From Kineosporia rhizophila (GTDB lineage Bacteria; Actinomycetota; Actinomycetes; Actinomycetales; Kineosporiaceae), in contig NZ_JAJSOH010000022.1 in NCBI RefSeq assembly GCF_021277265.1, forward strand, positions 55,374-119,373: a stretch of DNA of 64,000 nucleotides. The letters run 5' to 3'. The notes under the pieces were generated by a model, which was not told where the DNA came from, made no database searches, and saw only the letters and a list, made by a program, of their open reading frames with translations. The position numbers were made by a program, and so were the translations under genes. This document shows, in pieces, positions 17,268 to 24,802 of the stretch (position 1 is the first letter of the stretch; each line of letters opens with the position of its first letter).

Positions 17268-17959
17268 TCACCGCTCCCGTTGCCGTTGTCCAGGCCACCG
17301 ACCCGTGACATCGGCCAGTAGATACCCACCACCTTGCCCACGACGTTGCCGACCGGCACCGTGCCACCTCCCGGCGAGCCCAGATGGGCCCGGGAGTCGG
17401 CCGAGTCGGCGCGATGGTCACCCATCACCCACAACCGGCCCTCGGGCACCTCGATGTCGAAGGCGACCTCGCTGGGCTTGTTCCCCTCGGCCACGTAGGG
17501 CTCGTCGACCGGCTCGCCGTTGACCGTCAGGCGGCCCTGTGAGTCACAGCACACCACGTGATCACCAGGCAGACCTATCACTCGCTTGACGTAGTCGCGC
17601 GAGCCGACCGGCATGCTGAAGGCCGAGGCCACGAACCGGCCGACCCCGGCCAGCAGCGTGTCCGGGCCGTCGTCCTCCGGGTCGAACACCCCGGCGCCGT
17701 CGAACACGATCACGTCGCCGCGCTCGATGTCCGAGGCCAGGTACGAGAGGCGGGAGACCAGCACCCGGTCGCCGATCTGCACGGTCGGCTCCATCGAACC
17801 CGACGGCACCACGAACGACTGCATGACGAACGCCCTGATCAGCGCGATCGTCACGGCCACGGCGACCAGGCCGGTGGCGGCCCGGCGCAGAGGGCCGGCC
17901 CCCGAACGGTCAGGCACCGCCGGACGGGGCGACGTCGGCACGGCACGGCCGGTCAGCAC
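17264..17959 (-). CDS. lepB: Type I signal peptidase (first of three)
   Basis: 231-residue paralog at the promoter end of the series. Transmembrane helix GLVAVAVTIALIRAFVM, catalytic Ser in PSGSMEPTVQIGDRVLVSR, Lys in YVKRVIGLPGD, box E GDHRADSADSRAH. It lacks the long cytosolic lead of the third copy. Streptomyces carries a comparable run of four sip genes at this place between rnhB and rplS. Confidence 0.93.
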   Translation of the reverse strand: MLTGRAVPTSPRPAVPDRSGAGPLRRAATGLVAVAVTIALIRAFVMQSFVVPSGSMEPTVQIGDRVLVSRLSYLASDIERGDVIVFDGAGVFDPEDDGPDTLLAGVGRFVASAFSMPVGSRDYVKRVIGLPGDHVVCCDSQGRLTVNGEPVDEPYVAEGNKPSEVAFDIEVPEGRLWVMGDHRADSADSRAHLGSPGGGTVPVGNVVGKVVGIYWPMSRVGGLDNGNGSGE

Positions 17960-18146
17960 CCGAACCCACCCCTTCGGTCAACCGCCCGGATCCGGGCAGA
18001 TCTGAAACTCTGAAGAAAACACGCCGATCCTCGCACGCGCCCGCCGACCACGCCGCCGAACCACGCTCACCCGGCGGCCCGGGAGGCGATTCACAGCTTC
18101 TCATCCCCACCTGTGCCCGGGGCAGCCCGGGCGGGGACAAAGCGGA

Positions 18147-18181
18147 CCGGCCCCGGCTCCCCACCGGGAAGCCAGGGCCGG
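18147..18181 (-). terminator. Terminator of rplS
   Basis: Inverted repeat CCGGCCCCGGCTCCC (18147-18161) with GGGAAGCCAGGGCCGG (18166-18181), containing one mismatch and a bulge, 22 bp past the rplS stop on the minus strand. Confidence 0.5.
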
Positions 18182-18202
18182 AACCGTCGGAACAGGCTCG
18201 GA

Positions 18203-18562
18203 TCAGCGCGCCGGAACGGCGTCGCGCTTCTCCTTGATCTTGGCAGCCTTGCCGCGCAGCGCGCGCAGGTAGTAGAGCTTCGCGCGGCGGACGTCACCGC
18301 GGGTGGCCACCTCGATCTTCTCGATGATCGGGGTGTGCACCGGGAAGGTGCGCTCGACACCCACACCGAAGCTGACCTTGCGGACGGTGAAGGTCTCGCG
18401 GACGCCGCCGCCCGAGCGGCGGATCACGACGCCCTGGAAGAGCTGCACACGGGAGCGGTTGCCCTCGACCACGCGGACGTGAACCTTGACGGTGTCACCG
18501 GCCCGGAAGTGGGGGACGTCGCTCTTCAGCGATGCTGCGTCGATGTTGTCGAGTGCGTGCAT
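18203..18562 (-). CDS. rplS: 50S ribosomal protein L19
   Basis: 119-residue L19, at the 30S/50S interface. Recognised by FRAGDTVKVHVRVVEG, RVQLFQGVVI, FTVRKVSFGVGVER and the C-terminal RRAKLYYLRALRGKAAKIKE. ATG 18562 is the only start that fits the family. A 142-bp gap separates it from trmD upstream, so it probably has its own promoter, and a hairpin follows. Confidence 0.98.
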   Translation of the reverse strand: MHALDNIDAASLKSDVPHFRAGDTVKVHVRVVEGNRSRVQLFQGVVIRRSGGGVRETFTVRKVSFGVGVERTFPVHTPIIEKIEVATRGDVRRAKLYYLRALRGKAAKIKEKRDAVPAR

Positions 18563-18704
18563 GGCACTGTCGCTCTCTCGCGGATGCCACAGGCCACCCG
18601 CGCAGGTAGAAGGTTCTGCGGGTTCACGGTTCGTTGCCGGCTCTCGTGTCGGTTCCGCGCTCTCCCCCTGTGGCAGGGGCGCAGCCGACAGGCGGCACGA
18701 AGGG

Positions 18705-19631
18705 TCAGTCTGCCACAGGGGCGGTCAGGGGCTGAAATCGGGAACCCTCCACGGTCCACCCCTCCTCGGCCAGGACGGCCCGGTCCTTCTTGTCGAACTG
18801 GGCCGGGTCGAGCCGGGCGATCAGGTCGGGCCGCCGCCGGGAGGTCCTGCGCAGACGCTCGTCCCGGCGCCAGCGCTCGATCTGGGCGTGGTGCCCGGAC
18901 ATCAGCACCGGGGGTACGTCCCGTCCCTGCCAGGAGGCCGGTTTCGTGTACACCGGGTACTCCAGCAGGCCGTCCTCGTGGCTCTCCTCGACCAGGCTCT
19001 CGGCGTTGCCGATGACCCCCGGGATCAGCCGGGCCACGGCCTCGACGATGGCCAGGACAGCCACCTCGCCCCCGTTGAGCACGTAGTCGCCCAGGCTGAC
19101 CGGCTGCACCCGCAGGCGCGTCGCGGCGTGTTCGTAGACCCGCTCGTCGATGCCCTCGTAGCGGCCGCAGGCGAAGATCAGCCACGGCTCGGCGGCCAGT
19201 TCCCGGGCCATGGCCTGGGTGAACGGACGACCGGAGGGGCTGGGCACAAGCAGAAGTGGGGACGTCGGGGCCGGCTCAGCGGGAAGGGCGGACTCGCGCT
19301 CGGGCGGCGATCCGACGGGGAGCGTTCGCATCGGGCCCGCCAGAACTGAGGACGAGTGTGCGGCCTCGGGCGCAGAGGCTCGTCCTGCGTCGGTGGGGAC
19401 TGCGTCGGTGAGGACTGCGTCGAGCGCCTCGGCCCACGGCTCGGGTTTCATCACCATGCCCGCTCCCCCGCCGGCGGGCGCGTCGTCCACCGTCCGGTGC
19501 CGGTCATGGGTGAACTCGCGCAGGTCACGCACGGCGAGCTCGAGCAGCCCGCTGCGCCGGGCCTTGCCGATCAGCGAAAGATCAAGGGGGGCGAGGTATT
19601 CGGGGAAGATCGAGACGATGTCGACGCGCAT
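18705..19631 (-). CDS. trmD: tRNA (guanine37-N1)-methyltransferase
   Basis: SPOUT methyltransferase that makes m1G37 in tRNAs with G36 and prevents frameshifting. Conserved: MRVDIVSIFPEYL, VDDAPAGGGAGMVMKPEP, the trefoil knot ACGRYEGIDERV and SLGDYVLNGGEVA. Length 308 against ~240-275 in most relatives because of a ~55-residue low-complexity insert (about residues 76-130, rich in Pro/Ser/Ala) between the first knot strand and the SAM site. Its ATG directly abuts the rimM stop (TAGATG), giving coupled translation. Confidence 0.97.
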   Translation of the reverse strand: MRVDIVSIFPEYLAPLDLSLIGKARRSGLLELAVRDLREFTHDRHRTVDDAPAGGGAGMVMKPEPWAEALDAVLTDAVPTDAGRASAPEAAHSSSVLAGPMRTLPVGSPPERESALPAEPAPTSPLLLVPSPSGRPFTQAMARELAAEPWLIFACGRYEGIDERVYEHAATRLRVQPVSLGDYVLNGGEVAVLAIVEAVARLIPGVIGNAESLVEESHEDGLLEYPVYTKPASWQGRDVPPVLMSGHHAQIERWRRDERLRRTSRRRPDLIARLDPAQFDKKDRAVLAEEGWTVEGSRFQPLTAPVAD

Positions 19632-20174
19632 CTACTCTTCCGGGTCTTCCAGCAGGCCGGCCGGCGGGTCGAGCACGATCCGTCCACCGGCCACGTCGAC
19701 CTCGGGAACGATCGCCCCGACGAAGGGCACCAGCCGGTCGCCGCTGTGCAGGGTGCGGATCACCAGCAGGTCCTGCGCCCCCGGATGCTGCACGGAGACC
19801 ACCTCGCCGAGCTTCTCGCCCTGCCGGTCCACCGCGGTCAGGCCGACCAGCTCGTGGTCGTACCAGGCGTCCGGCTCGTCGGAGGCCTCGGCCACCTCGA
19901 CCTCGAGCCGGGCGTTGCGCAGGGCCTCGGCCGTGGTGCGGTCGCCCACCTCCTCGAAGGTGAGCAGCAGGGTGCCGTTGTTGTCCCGCACCCGGGCCAG
20001 GGTGAGGGTGGTGGGCACGTCGACCGGGGTCAGGGAACGGCTGAGGGAGCCGTCCTCCACGTGGAGGACGGCTCCCTTGACGAACCGCTGGTCCGGCGCA
20101 TCCGTGCGGACCTCGACGCTCACCTCACCACGCAGACCGTGGGCGCGACCGATCCGGGCTACCACGAGACGCAT
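19632..20174 (-). CDS. rimM: 16S rRNA maturation factor RimM
   Basis: 30S assembly factor binding ribosomal protein S19. N-terminal barrel MRLVVARIGRAHGLRGEVSVEVRT, C-terminal PRC barrel WYDHELVGLTAVD. ATG at 20174 matches the family start; the open frame continues to 20249 without homology. 180 residues is normal. It sits in the rpsP-KH-rimM-trmD order conserved in bacteria. Confidence 0.96.
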   Translation of the reverse strand: MRLVVARIGRAHGLRGEVSVEVRTDAPDQRFVKGAVLHVEDGSLSRSLTPVDVPTTLTLARVRDNNGTLLLTFEEVGDRTTAEALRNARLEVEVAEASDEPDAWYDHELVGLTAVDRQGEKLGEVVSVQHPGAQDLLVIRTLHSGDRLVPFVGAIVPEVDVAGGRIVLDPPAGLLEDPEE

Positions 20175-20202
20175 GGTGAAACAGTGCTCCTGTACGGGTT
20201 GG

Positions 20203-20445
20203 TCAGCGGCCGCGGTCGACGTCGACGACGTCCACCCGGACCGGCTCACCGTTGCTGATCGCCTTGACCACGGTGCGCAGCGCGGTAGCGGTGCGACCGG
20301 AACGGCCGATCACCCGGCCGAGGTCCTCGGGGTGAACCCGGACCTCGAGCAGGGAACCCCGGCGGAGCGAGCGATTGCGCACGACCACGTCGTCCGGGTG
20401 GGCGACGATGCCGCGCACCAGGTGCTCCAGCGCGTCGACGAGCAC
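20203..20445 (-). CDS. khpA: KH-domain RNA-binding protein (KhpA-like)
   Basis: 80-residue single KH domain with the GxxG loop GRSG in LGRVIGRSGRTATALRTVV. KhpA proteins bind RNA, partner with KhpB/Jag in other Gram-positives, and are universal neighbours of rpsP. GTG start at 20445, one base after the rpsP stop. The rimM start follows 28 bp on. Confidence 0.95.
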   Translation of the reverse strand: MLVDALEHLVRGIVAHPDDVVVRNRSLRRGSLLEVRVHPEDLGRVIGRSGRTATALRTVVKAISNGEPVRVDVVDVDRGR

Positions 20446-20446
20446 G

Positions 20447-20911
20447 TCAGGCCTGCTCGGCCGGGGCCTCGGCGGCAGCCTCGGTGGTGGCCGGCTTCTC
20501 CTCGGCCTTCGCCTCGGCCTTGGCCTTCTTCTCTTCCTCGCGCTTGGTGCGCAGGGTCTTGGCCTCGTTCTCGTTCAGGCCCTTCGCCTCGGCGAAGCCG
20601 GAACGGTCCTCGACCTTCTTCTCGCCGACGCGCAGGGTGCCCTCGGTGCCCGGCAGGCCCTTGTGCTTCTGCCAGTCGCCGGTCACCTTGAGGAGGGCGA
20701 GGACCTGCTCGGTCGGCTGCGCGCCGACGCCGAGCCAGTACAGGGCGCGCTCGCTGTCGATCTCGATGACCGACGGGTCGTACGTGGGCTGGTACCGGCC
20801 GATCTCCTCGATCGCGCGGCCGTCACGCTTGGTGCGCGAGTCGGCGACGACGATGCGGTAGTGCGGGGCGCGGATCTTGCCCATCCGCTTGAGACGGATC
20901 TTGACTGCCAC
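20447..20911 (-). CDS. rpsP: 30S ribosomal protein S16
   Basis: S16 core VKIRLKRMGKIRAPHYRIVVADSR, RDGRAIEEIGRYQP and ERALYWLGVGAQPTEQV fill the first ~80 residues; a Lys/Glu/Ala-rich tail of ~60 residues (KREEEKKAKAEAKAEEKP) follows, as in many actinobacteria. GTG at 20911 is preceded by GAGGAGT at a good distance, which decides against the longer open frame. First gene of the rpsP-khpA-rimM-trmD operon. Confidence 0.97.
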   Translation of the reverse strand: MAVKIRLKRMGKIRAPHYRIVVADSRTKRDGRAIEEIGRYQPTYDPSVIEIDSERALYWLGVGAQPTEQVLALLKVTGDWQKHKGLPGTEGTLRVGEKKVEDRSGFAEAKGLNENEAKTLRTKREEEKKAKAEAKAEEKPATTEAAAEAPAEQA

Positions 20912-21097
20912 TGGTGTGGACTCCTCATATGCATGGATGCGGCCGTGCCGGCGCACCGGGTGGGTTTCCGGCGCTTCGGGTTGGCCTAGGACTCGGCATC
21001 GCCTGCGGTGAGAGGGTCCGCACCGGCCGGGTTCAGCCGACCATTGTGCCAGATCACCGGGCCTGACGTTGCCAACCGGTCTCCCCGGCGGCCGGGA

Positions 21098-22186
21098 TCA
21101 CCCGCCGACCTGGTTACCCCTCAGCACCACGGCTCGCGGGTCGGTGAGAACCCGCAGGTCATCCCGTGGATCAGTGGCGTACACCACCAGGTCGGCCGAT
21201 GCTCCCTCGACCAGCCCCGGCCTCCCCAGCCAGGACCGGGCCGACCAGCAGGCCGCGCCCAGCGCCTCGACCCGGGACAGCCCGGCGGCGTGCAGCTCGG
21301 CGATCTCGGAGGCGACCAGCCCGTGCGGCAGGCTCCCGCCGGCGTCGGTGCCGCAGAACACCGGCACCCCCTCGTCGAAGGCGTTCTTCACGGTCTCGTA
21401 GCGCCGGGCGTGCAGCGAGCGCATGTGGGCGGCGTAGACCGGGAACTTGCCTTCGGCCTGAGCGGCGATCTGCGGGAAGGTGGCGATGTTGATCAGGGTG
21501 GGCACGATCGGCACCCCGCGGGCAGCCGCCGCCGTCAGGGCTGCATCGCTCAGACCGGTGGCGTGCTCGATGCAGTCGATGCCGGCGGCCAGCAGGTCGG
21601 GCAGGCACTCTTCGCCGAAACAGTGCGCGGTGACCCGGGCGCCTTCGGCATGGGCGGCGGCCATTCCCGCGGTGAGCGCATCCAGCGGCCAGCACGGGGC
21701 CAGGTCACCGCTGGCGCGGTCGATCCAGTCGCCGACGATCTTGACCCAGCCGTCACCCAGGCGGGCCTGCGCGGCCATCATCGCGGGCAGCTGTTCCGGC
21801 TCGATCTCGTGCGCGTAGTTACGCAGGTAGCGGCGGGTGCGGGCGATGTGCCGCCCGGCCCGCACGATCACCGGCAGGTCTTCGCGCTCGTCGATCCATC
21901 GGGTGTCGGTGGGCGAACCGGCGTCGCGCAGCAGCAGGGCCCCGGAGTCACGGTCGTCGAGTGCCTGTTGCTCGGCGGTGGCCGCGTCGACCGGGCCGTG
22001 CTGGTCGAGGCCGACGTGGCTGTGCGCGTCGACCAGACCAGGCAGCACCCAGCCCTCGACCACGCTCTCGTGCACCCCGGCCGAGGTGGGCCGCTCGAAG
22101 GTGATCCGGCCGCCCACCACCCAGGCGCCGGCCCGGACCTCGTCCGGCCCGACGAGCACCGGGCCGGCCAGCCGAGTCACCCGCAC
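21098..22186 (-). CDS. Amidohydrolase family protein
   Basis: Metal-dependent hydrolase of the imidazolonepropionase-like branch, 362 residues. Metal-site motifs: HSHVG (residues ~55) after the conserved GLVDA, a Lys in GWVKIVGDW, His in VTAHCFGEE and IDCIEHATG, and Asp in FCGTDAGG. Substrate cannot be assigned. In many actinobacteria a similar gene lies between rpsP and ffh, so it is part of the conserved neighbourhood rather than an acquired gene. No signal peptide. Confidence 0.88.
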   Translation of the reverse strand: MRVTRLAGPVLVGPDEVRAGAWVVGGRITFERPTSAGVHESVVEGWVLPGLVDAHSHVGLDQHGPVDAATAEQQALDDRDSGALLLRDAGSPTDTRWIDEREDLPVIVRAGRHIARTRRYLRNYAHEIEPEQLPAMMAAQARLGDGWVKIVGDWIDRASGDLAPCWPLDALTAGMAAAHAEGARVTAHCFGEECLPDLLAAGIDCIEHATGLSDAALTAAAARGVPIVPTLINIATFPQIAAQAEGKFPVYAAHMRSLHARRYETVKNAFDEGVPVFCGTDAGGSLPHGLVASEIAELHAAGLSRVEALGAACWSARSWLGRPGLVEGASADLVVYATDPRDDLRVLTDPRAVVLRGNQVGG

Positions 22187-22410
22187 CGGAACACCTCGCC
22201 CGGCTGCCCCGTGGCGGAATTCGCGCCACCCCGACGCGCGCGCAAAGCCTTACGTGTGAGCACCACCGCCACCCCCGCCCGCCCTGGGAAACACGCCACG
22301 CCGAACCGAAGGTTGACTCAGGTGCAGTGCCGGGACCACAACCGGCCCGGCCCAGTGCTCACACCCGTTGCTGCCTCAGCCGTACCGTCCGGCGTTCTGC
22401 CTGACCGGCC

Positions 22411-24006
22411 TCAGCGGCCGAGGAACTTCTCGAACCCGGGCGGCAGCTGCAGGTTCGCCGGGTCGACGTTCTGCTGGCCGCCCATCCCGAACGCGCCCCC
22501 GGACTGCGCCGGACCGCCCGGCTTGTTGCCCTCGGCCAGCTGCTGGGCCCGCTTCGCCGGGTTGCCCGACTTGGCCTTGCCCTTGCGCGGGGCCGTGTTC
22601 TTGGCCTTGCCCTTACTCTTCTTGCCGCCCGGCATCCCCGGCAGACCAGGCATCCCCGGCATGCCGGGCAGCCCGCCGCCGTTGCGCATCTGGCGCATCA
22701 TCTTCTGCGCCTCGCCGAACCGCTCGATCAGCGTGTTGACCTCGCTGACCTGGGTGCCGGAACCCTTGGCGACGCGCAGCCGGCGCGAGCCGTTGAGCAC
22801 CCGGGGCTGCCGGCGCTCCAGCGGCGTCATCGACTTGATGATCGCCTCGACCCGGTCCATCTCGCGCTCGTCGAAGTTGTCGAGCTGCTCGCGCAGTTCG
22901 CCCATGCCCGGCAGCATGCCCAGCATCTTCTTCAGCGAGCCCATGTTCTTCAGGGCCGCCATCTGGGCGAGGAAGTCTTCCAGGGTGAAGTCGTCGCCGT
23001 CGGCGAACTTGGCCGCCATCTTCTCGGCCTGATCGGCGTCGAACGCCTTCTCGGCCTGCTCGATCAGGGTGAGGATGTCACCCATGTCGAGGATGCGGGA
23101 GGCCATCCGGTCGGGGTGGAAGAGCTCGAACTCCTCCAGCTTCTCGCCGGTGGAGGCGAACATCACCGGCTGACCGGTGACCCCGACGACCGACAGCGCG
23201 GCACCACCACGGGCGTCACCGTCCAGCTTGGACAGCACCACCCCGGTGAAGCCGACGCCCTCCATGAACGCCATCGCGGTGTTCACCGCGTCCTGGCCGA
23301 TCATCGCGTCGACGACGAAGAGGACCTCGTCGGGGCTGGTGGCGGCCTTGATGTCGGCGGCCTGCTGCATCAGCTCACCGTCGACGCCGAGGCGGCCGGC
23401 GGTGTCGATGATGACCACGTCGTGGTGCTTGTCGCGGGCGAAGGCAACACCGTCGCGGGCCACCTGCACCGGGTCGCCCTGGCTGGTGCCGGAGACGCCC
23501 TGGCCCTCGGAGACCCCGCGCTCGGGGGCGAACACCGGCACCCCGGCCCGCTGCCCGACCACCTCGAGCTGGGTGACGGCGTTGGGGCGCTGCAGGTCGG
23601 AGGCCACCAGCAGCGGCGTGTGGCCCTGCTCGCGCAGCCAGCGGCCGAGCTTTCCGGCCAGGGTGGTCTTACCCGCACCCTGCAGACCGGCCAGCATGAT
23701 CACCGTGGGCGGGTTCTTGGCCAGGCGCAGCCGCCGGGTCTCGCCGCCGAGGATGCCGATGAGCTCCTCGTTGACGATCTTGACGACCTGCTGCGCCGGG
23801 TTCAGCGCCTGGGAGACCTCGGTGCCGACCGTGCGCTCGCGGATGCGCGCGGTGAACTGACGCACGACGGGCAGCGCCACGTCGGCGTCGAGCAGCGCGC
23901 GGCGGATCTCGCGGATCGTCGCGTCGACGTCGGCCTCGGAGAGCCGGCCCTTGCCGCGCAGCGACTTGAACGTGGCGGTCAGGCGGTCGGAAAGGGTGGC
24001 GAACAC
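22411..24006 (-). CDS. ffh: Signal recognition particle protein Ffh
   Basis: GTPase that delivers nascent membrane proteins with 4.5S RNA. N domain (LSDRLTATFKSLRGKGRLSE), G domain with GLQGAGKTT, DTAGR and TKLDGDARGG-like LSKLDGDARGG, and the Met-rich M domain (MKSMTPLER, MMRQMRNGG) ending in a Gly/Met/Pro and Lys-rich tail. A ~20-residue insert (PERGVSEGQGVSGTSQGDP) lies in the G domain after VPVFA, an actinobacterial feature. 531 residues. No partner gene is adjacent; ftsY is 7 kb away. Confidence 0.97.
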   Translation of the reverse strand: MFATLSDRLTATFKSLRGKGRLSEADVDATIREIRRALLDADVALPVVRQFTARIRERTVGTEVSQALNPAQQVVKIVNEELIGILGGETRRLRLAKNPPTVIMLAGLQGAGKTTLAGKLGRWLREQGHTPLLVASDLQRPNAVTQLEVVGQRAGVPVFAPERGVSEGQGVSGTSQGDPVQVARDGVAFARDKHHDVVIIDTAGRLGVDGELMQQAADIKAATSPDEVLFVVDAMIGQDAVNTAMAFMEGVGFTGVVLSKLDGDARGGAALSVVGVTGQPVMFASTGEKLEEFELFHPDRMASRILDMGDILTLIEQAEKAFDADQAEKMAAKFADGDDFTLEDFLAQMAALKNMGSLKKMLGMLPGMGELREQLDNFDEREMDRVEAIIKSMTPLERRQPRVLNGSRRLRVAKGSGTQVSEVNTLIERFGEAQKMMRQMRNGGGLPGMPGMPGLPGMPGGKKSKGKAKNTAPRKGKAKSGNPAKRAQQLAEGNKPGGPAQSGGAFGMGGQQNVDPANLQLPPGFEKFLGR

Positions 24007-24100
24007 CCCAACAGCTTAATGCAACGCGGGGTCGCCGATCCTCGTCCAACCCCTGGACCGCGCGCCTGCCACCAGGCGACCCTGACGAGAGGTGACCAGC

Positions 24101-24802
24101 GTGACCGTGAGCGTGGAGAAGCGCCCCGAGCGACCGGCGGGCCGGAACAGCCGCTGGGGCCTGATCAGCGTCGCGATCGGCGTGCCGGTCCTGGCGCTCC
24201 TGGTCGTGGCGGCCGGCTTCATCCACCCCTGGAACCCCGGCGGCGGTCTCGCGGACGGTCGTTACACCCGCGACTACTCGGTGCGGCTGCCGCACGAGGT
24301 CACCGACGCGGGCGCCTGCCTTGACCTGACCCTCGCGGGAACGCTGAGCGCCACCTACCGCTCCCCCGCCTGGAGTCTGGGTGGGCCGGGCTGGACCTCG
24401 GCGCAACTGTCCGACGTCTCGCTGACCGTACGCAGCGCCGAACGATGCGGCGACGACGCCCCGGCGGTCGTTCTCGACACCTACGACCTGAGCCAGTTCT
24501 GGGCCACCGAGACCTGCGCCGAGCCGATCCGCGGCGACTGGCAGGAATCCACGCCGGCCACCGGCTGCGAGTCCCAGGACCTGGTCGCCGGAATTGGCAC
24601 CCGGTCGACCGCCCCGGGCGCCGAGTACCGCAACACCTTCTCCGGCATCGAACCGCTCTCCTGGCACGGAACGGTCTACGGCGACTCGCTCTGCCTGAAC
24701 GGCGCGGTCAGCGGCACGGTGAACAAGGAGAGCCAGACTCACACCGTCGCTCTCGAGGGCTACCGGGTCTGCCTCGACCCGACCACCGCCCAGCCGAACT
24801 AA
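24101..24802 (+). CDS. Membrane-anchored Cys-rich protein, unknown
   Basis: I do not recognise a family. 233 residues: basic lead with Arg-rich stretch, a single transmembrane segment (LISVAIGVPVLALLVVAAGFI), then an extracytoplasmic part with seven Cys, likely disulfide-bonded, and a septum-like DGRYTRDYSVRLP start. GTG at 24101 has GAGAGG eight bases upstream; the GTG at 24092 is part of that site. It lies between ffh and glnD, overlapping the glnD stop by 4 bp tail to tail. Topology suggests an N-in, C-out surface protein. Confidence 0.75.
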   Translation: MTVSVEKRPERPAGRNSRWGLISVAIGVPVLALLVVAAGFIHPWNPGGGLADGRYTRDYSVRLPHEVTDAGACLDLTLAGTLSATYRSPAWSLGGPGWTSAQLSDVSLTVRSAERCGDDAPAVVLDTYDLSQFWATETCAEPIRGDWQESTPATGCESQDLVAGIGTRSTAPGAEYRNTFSGIEPLSWHGTVYGDSLCLNGAVSGTVNKESQTHTVALEGYRVCLDPTTAQPN

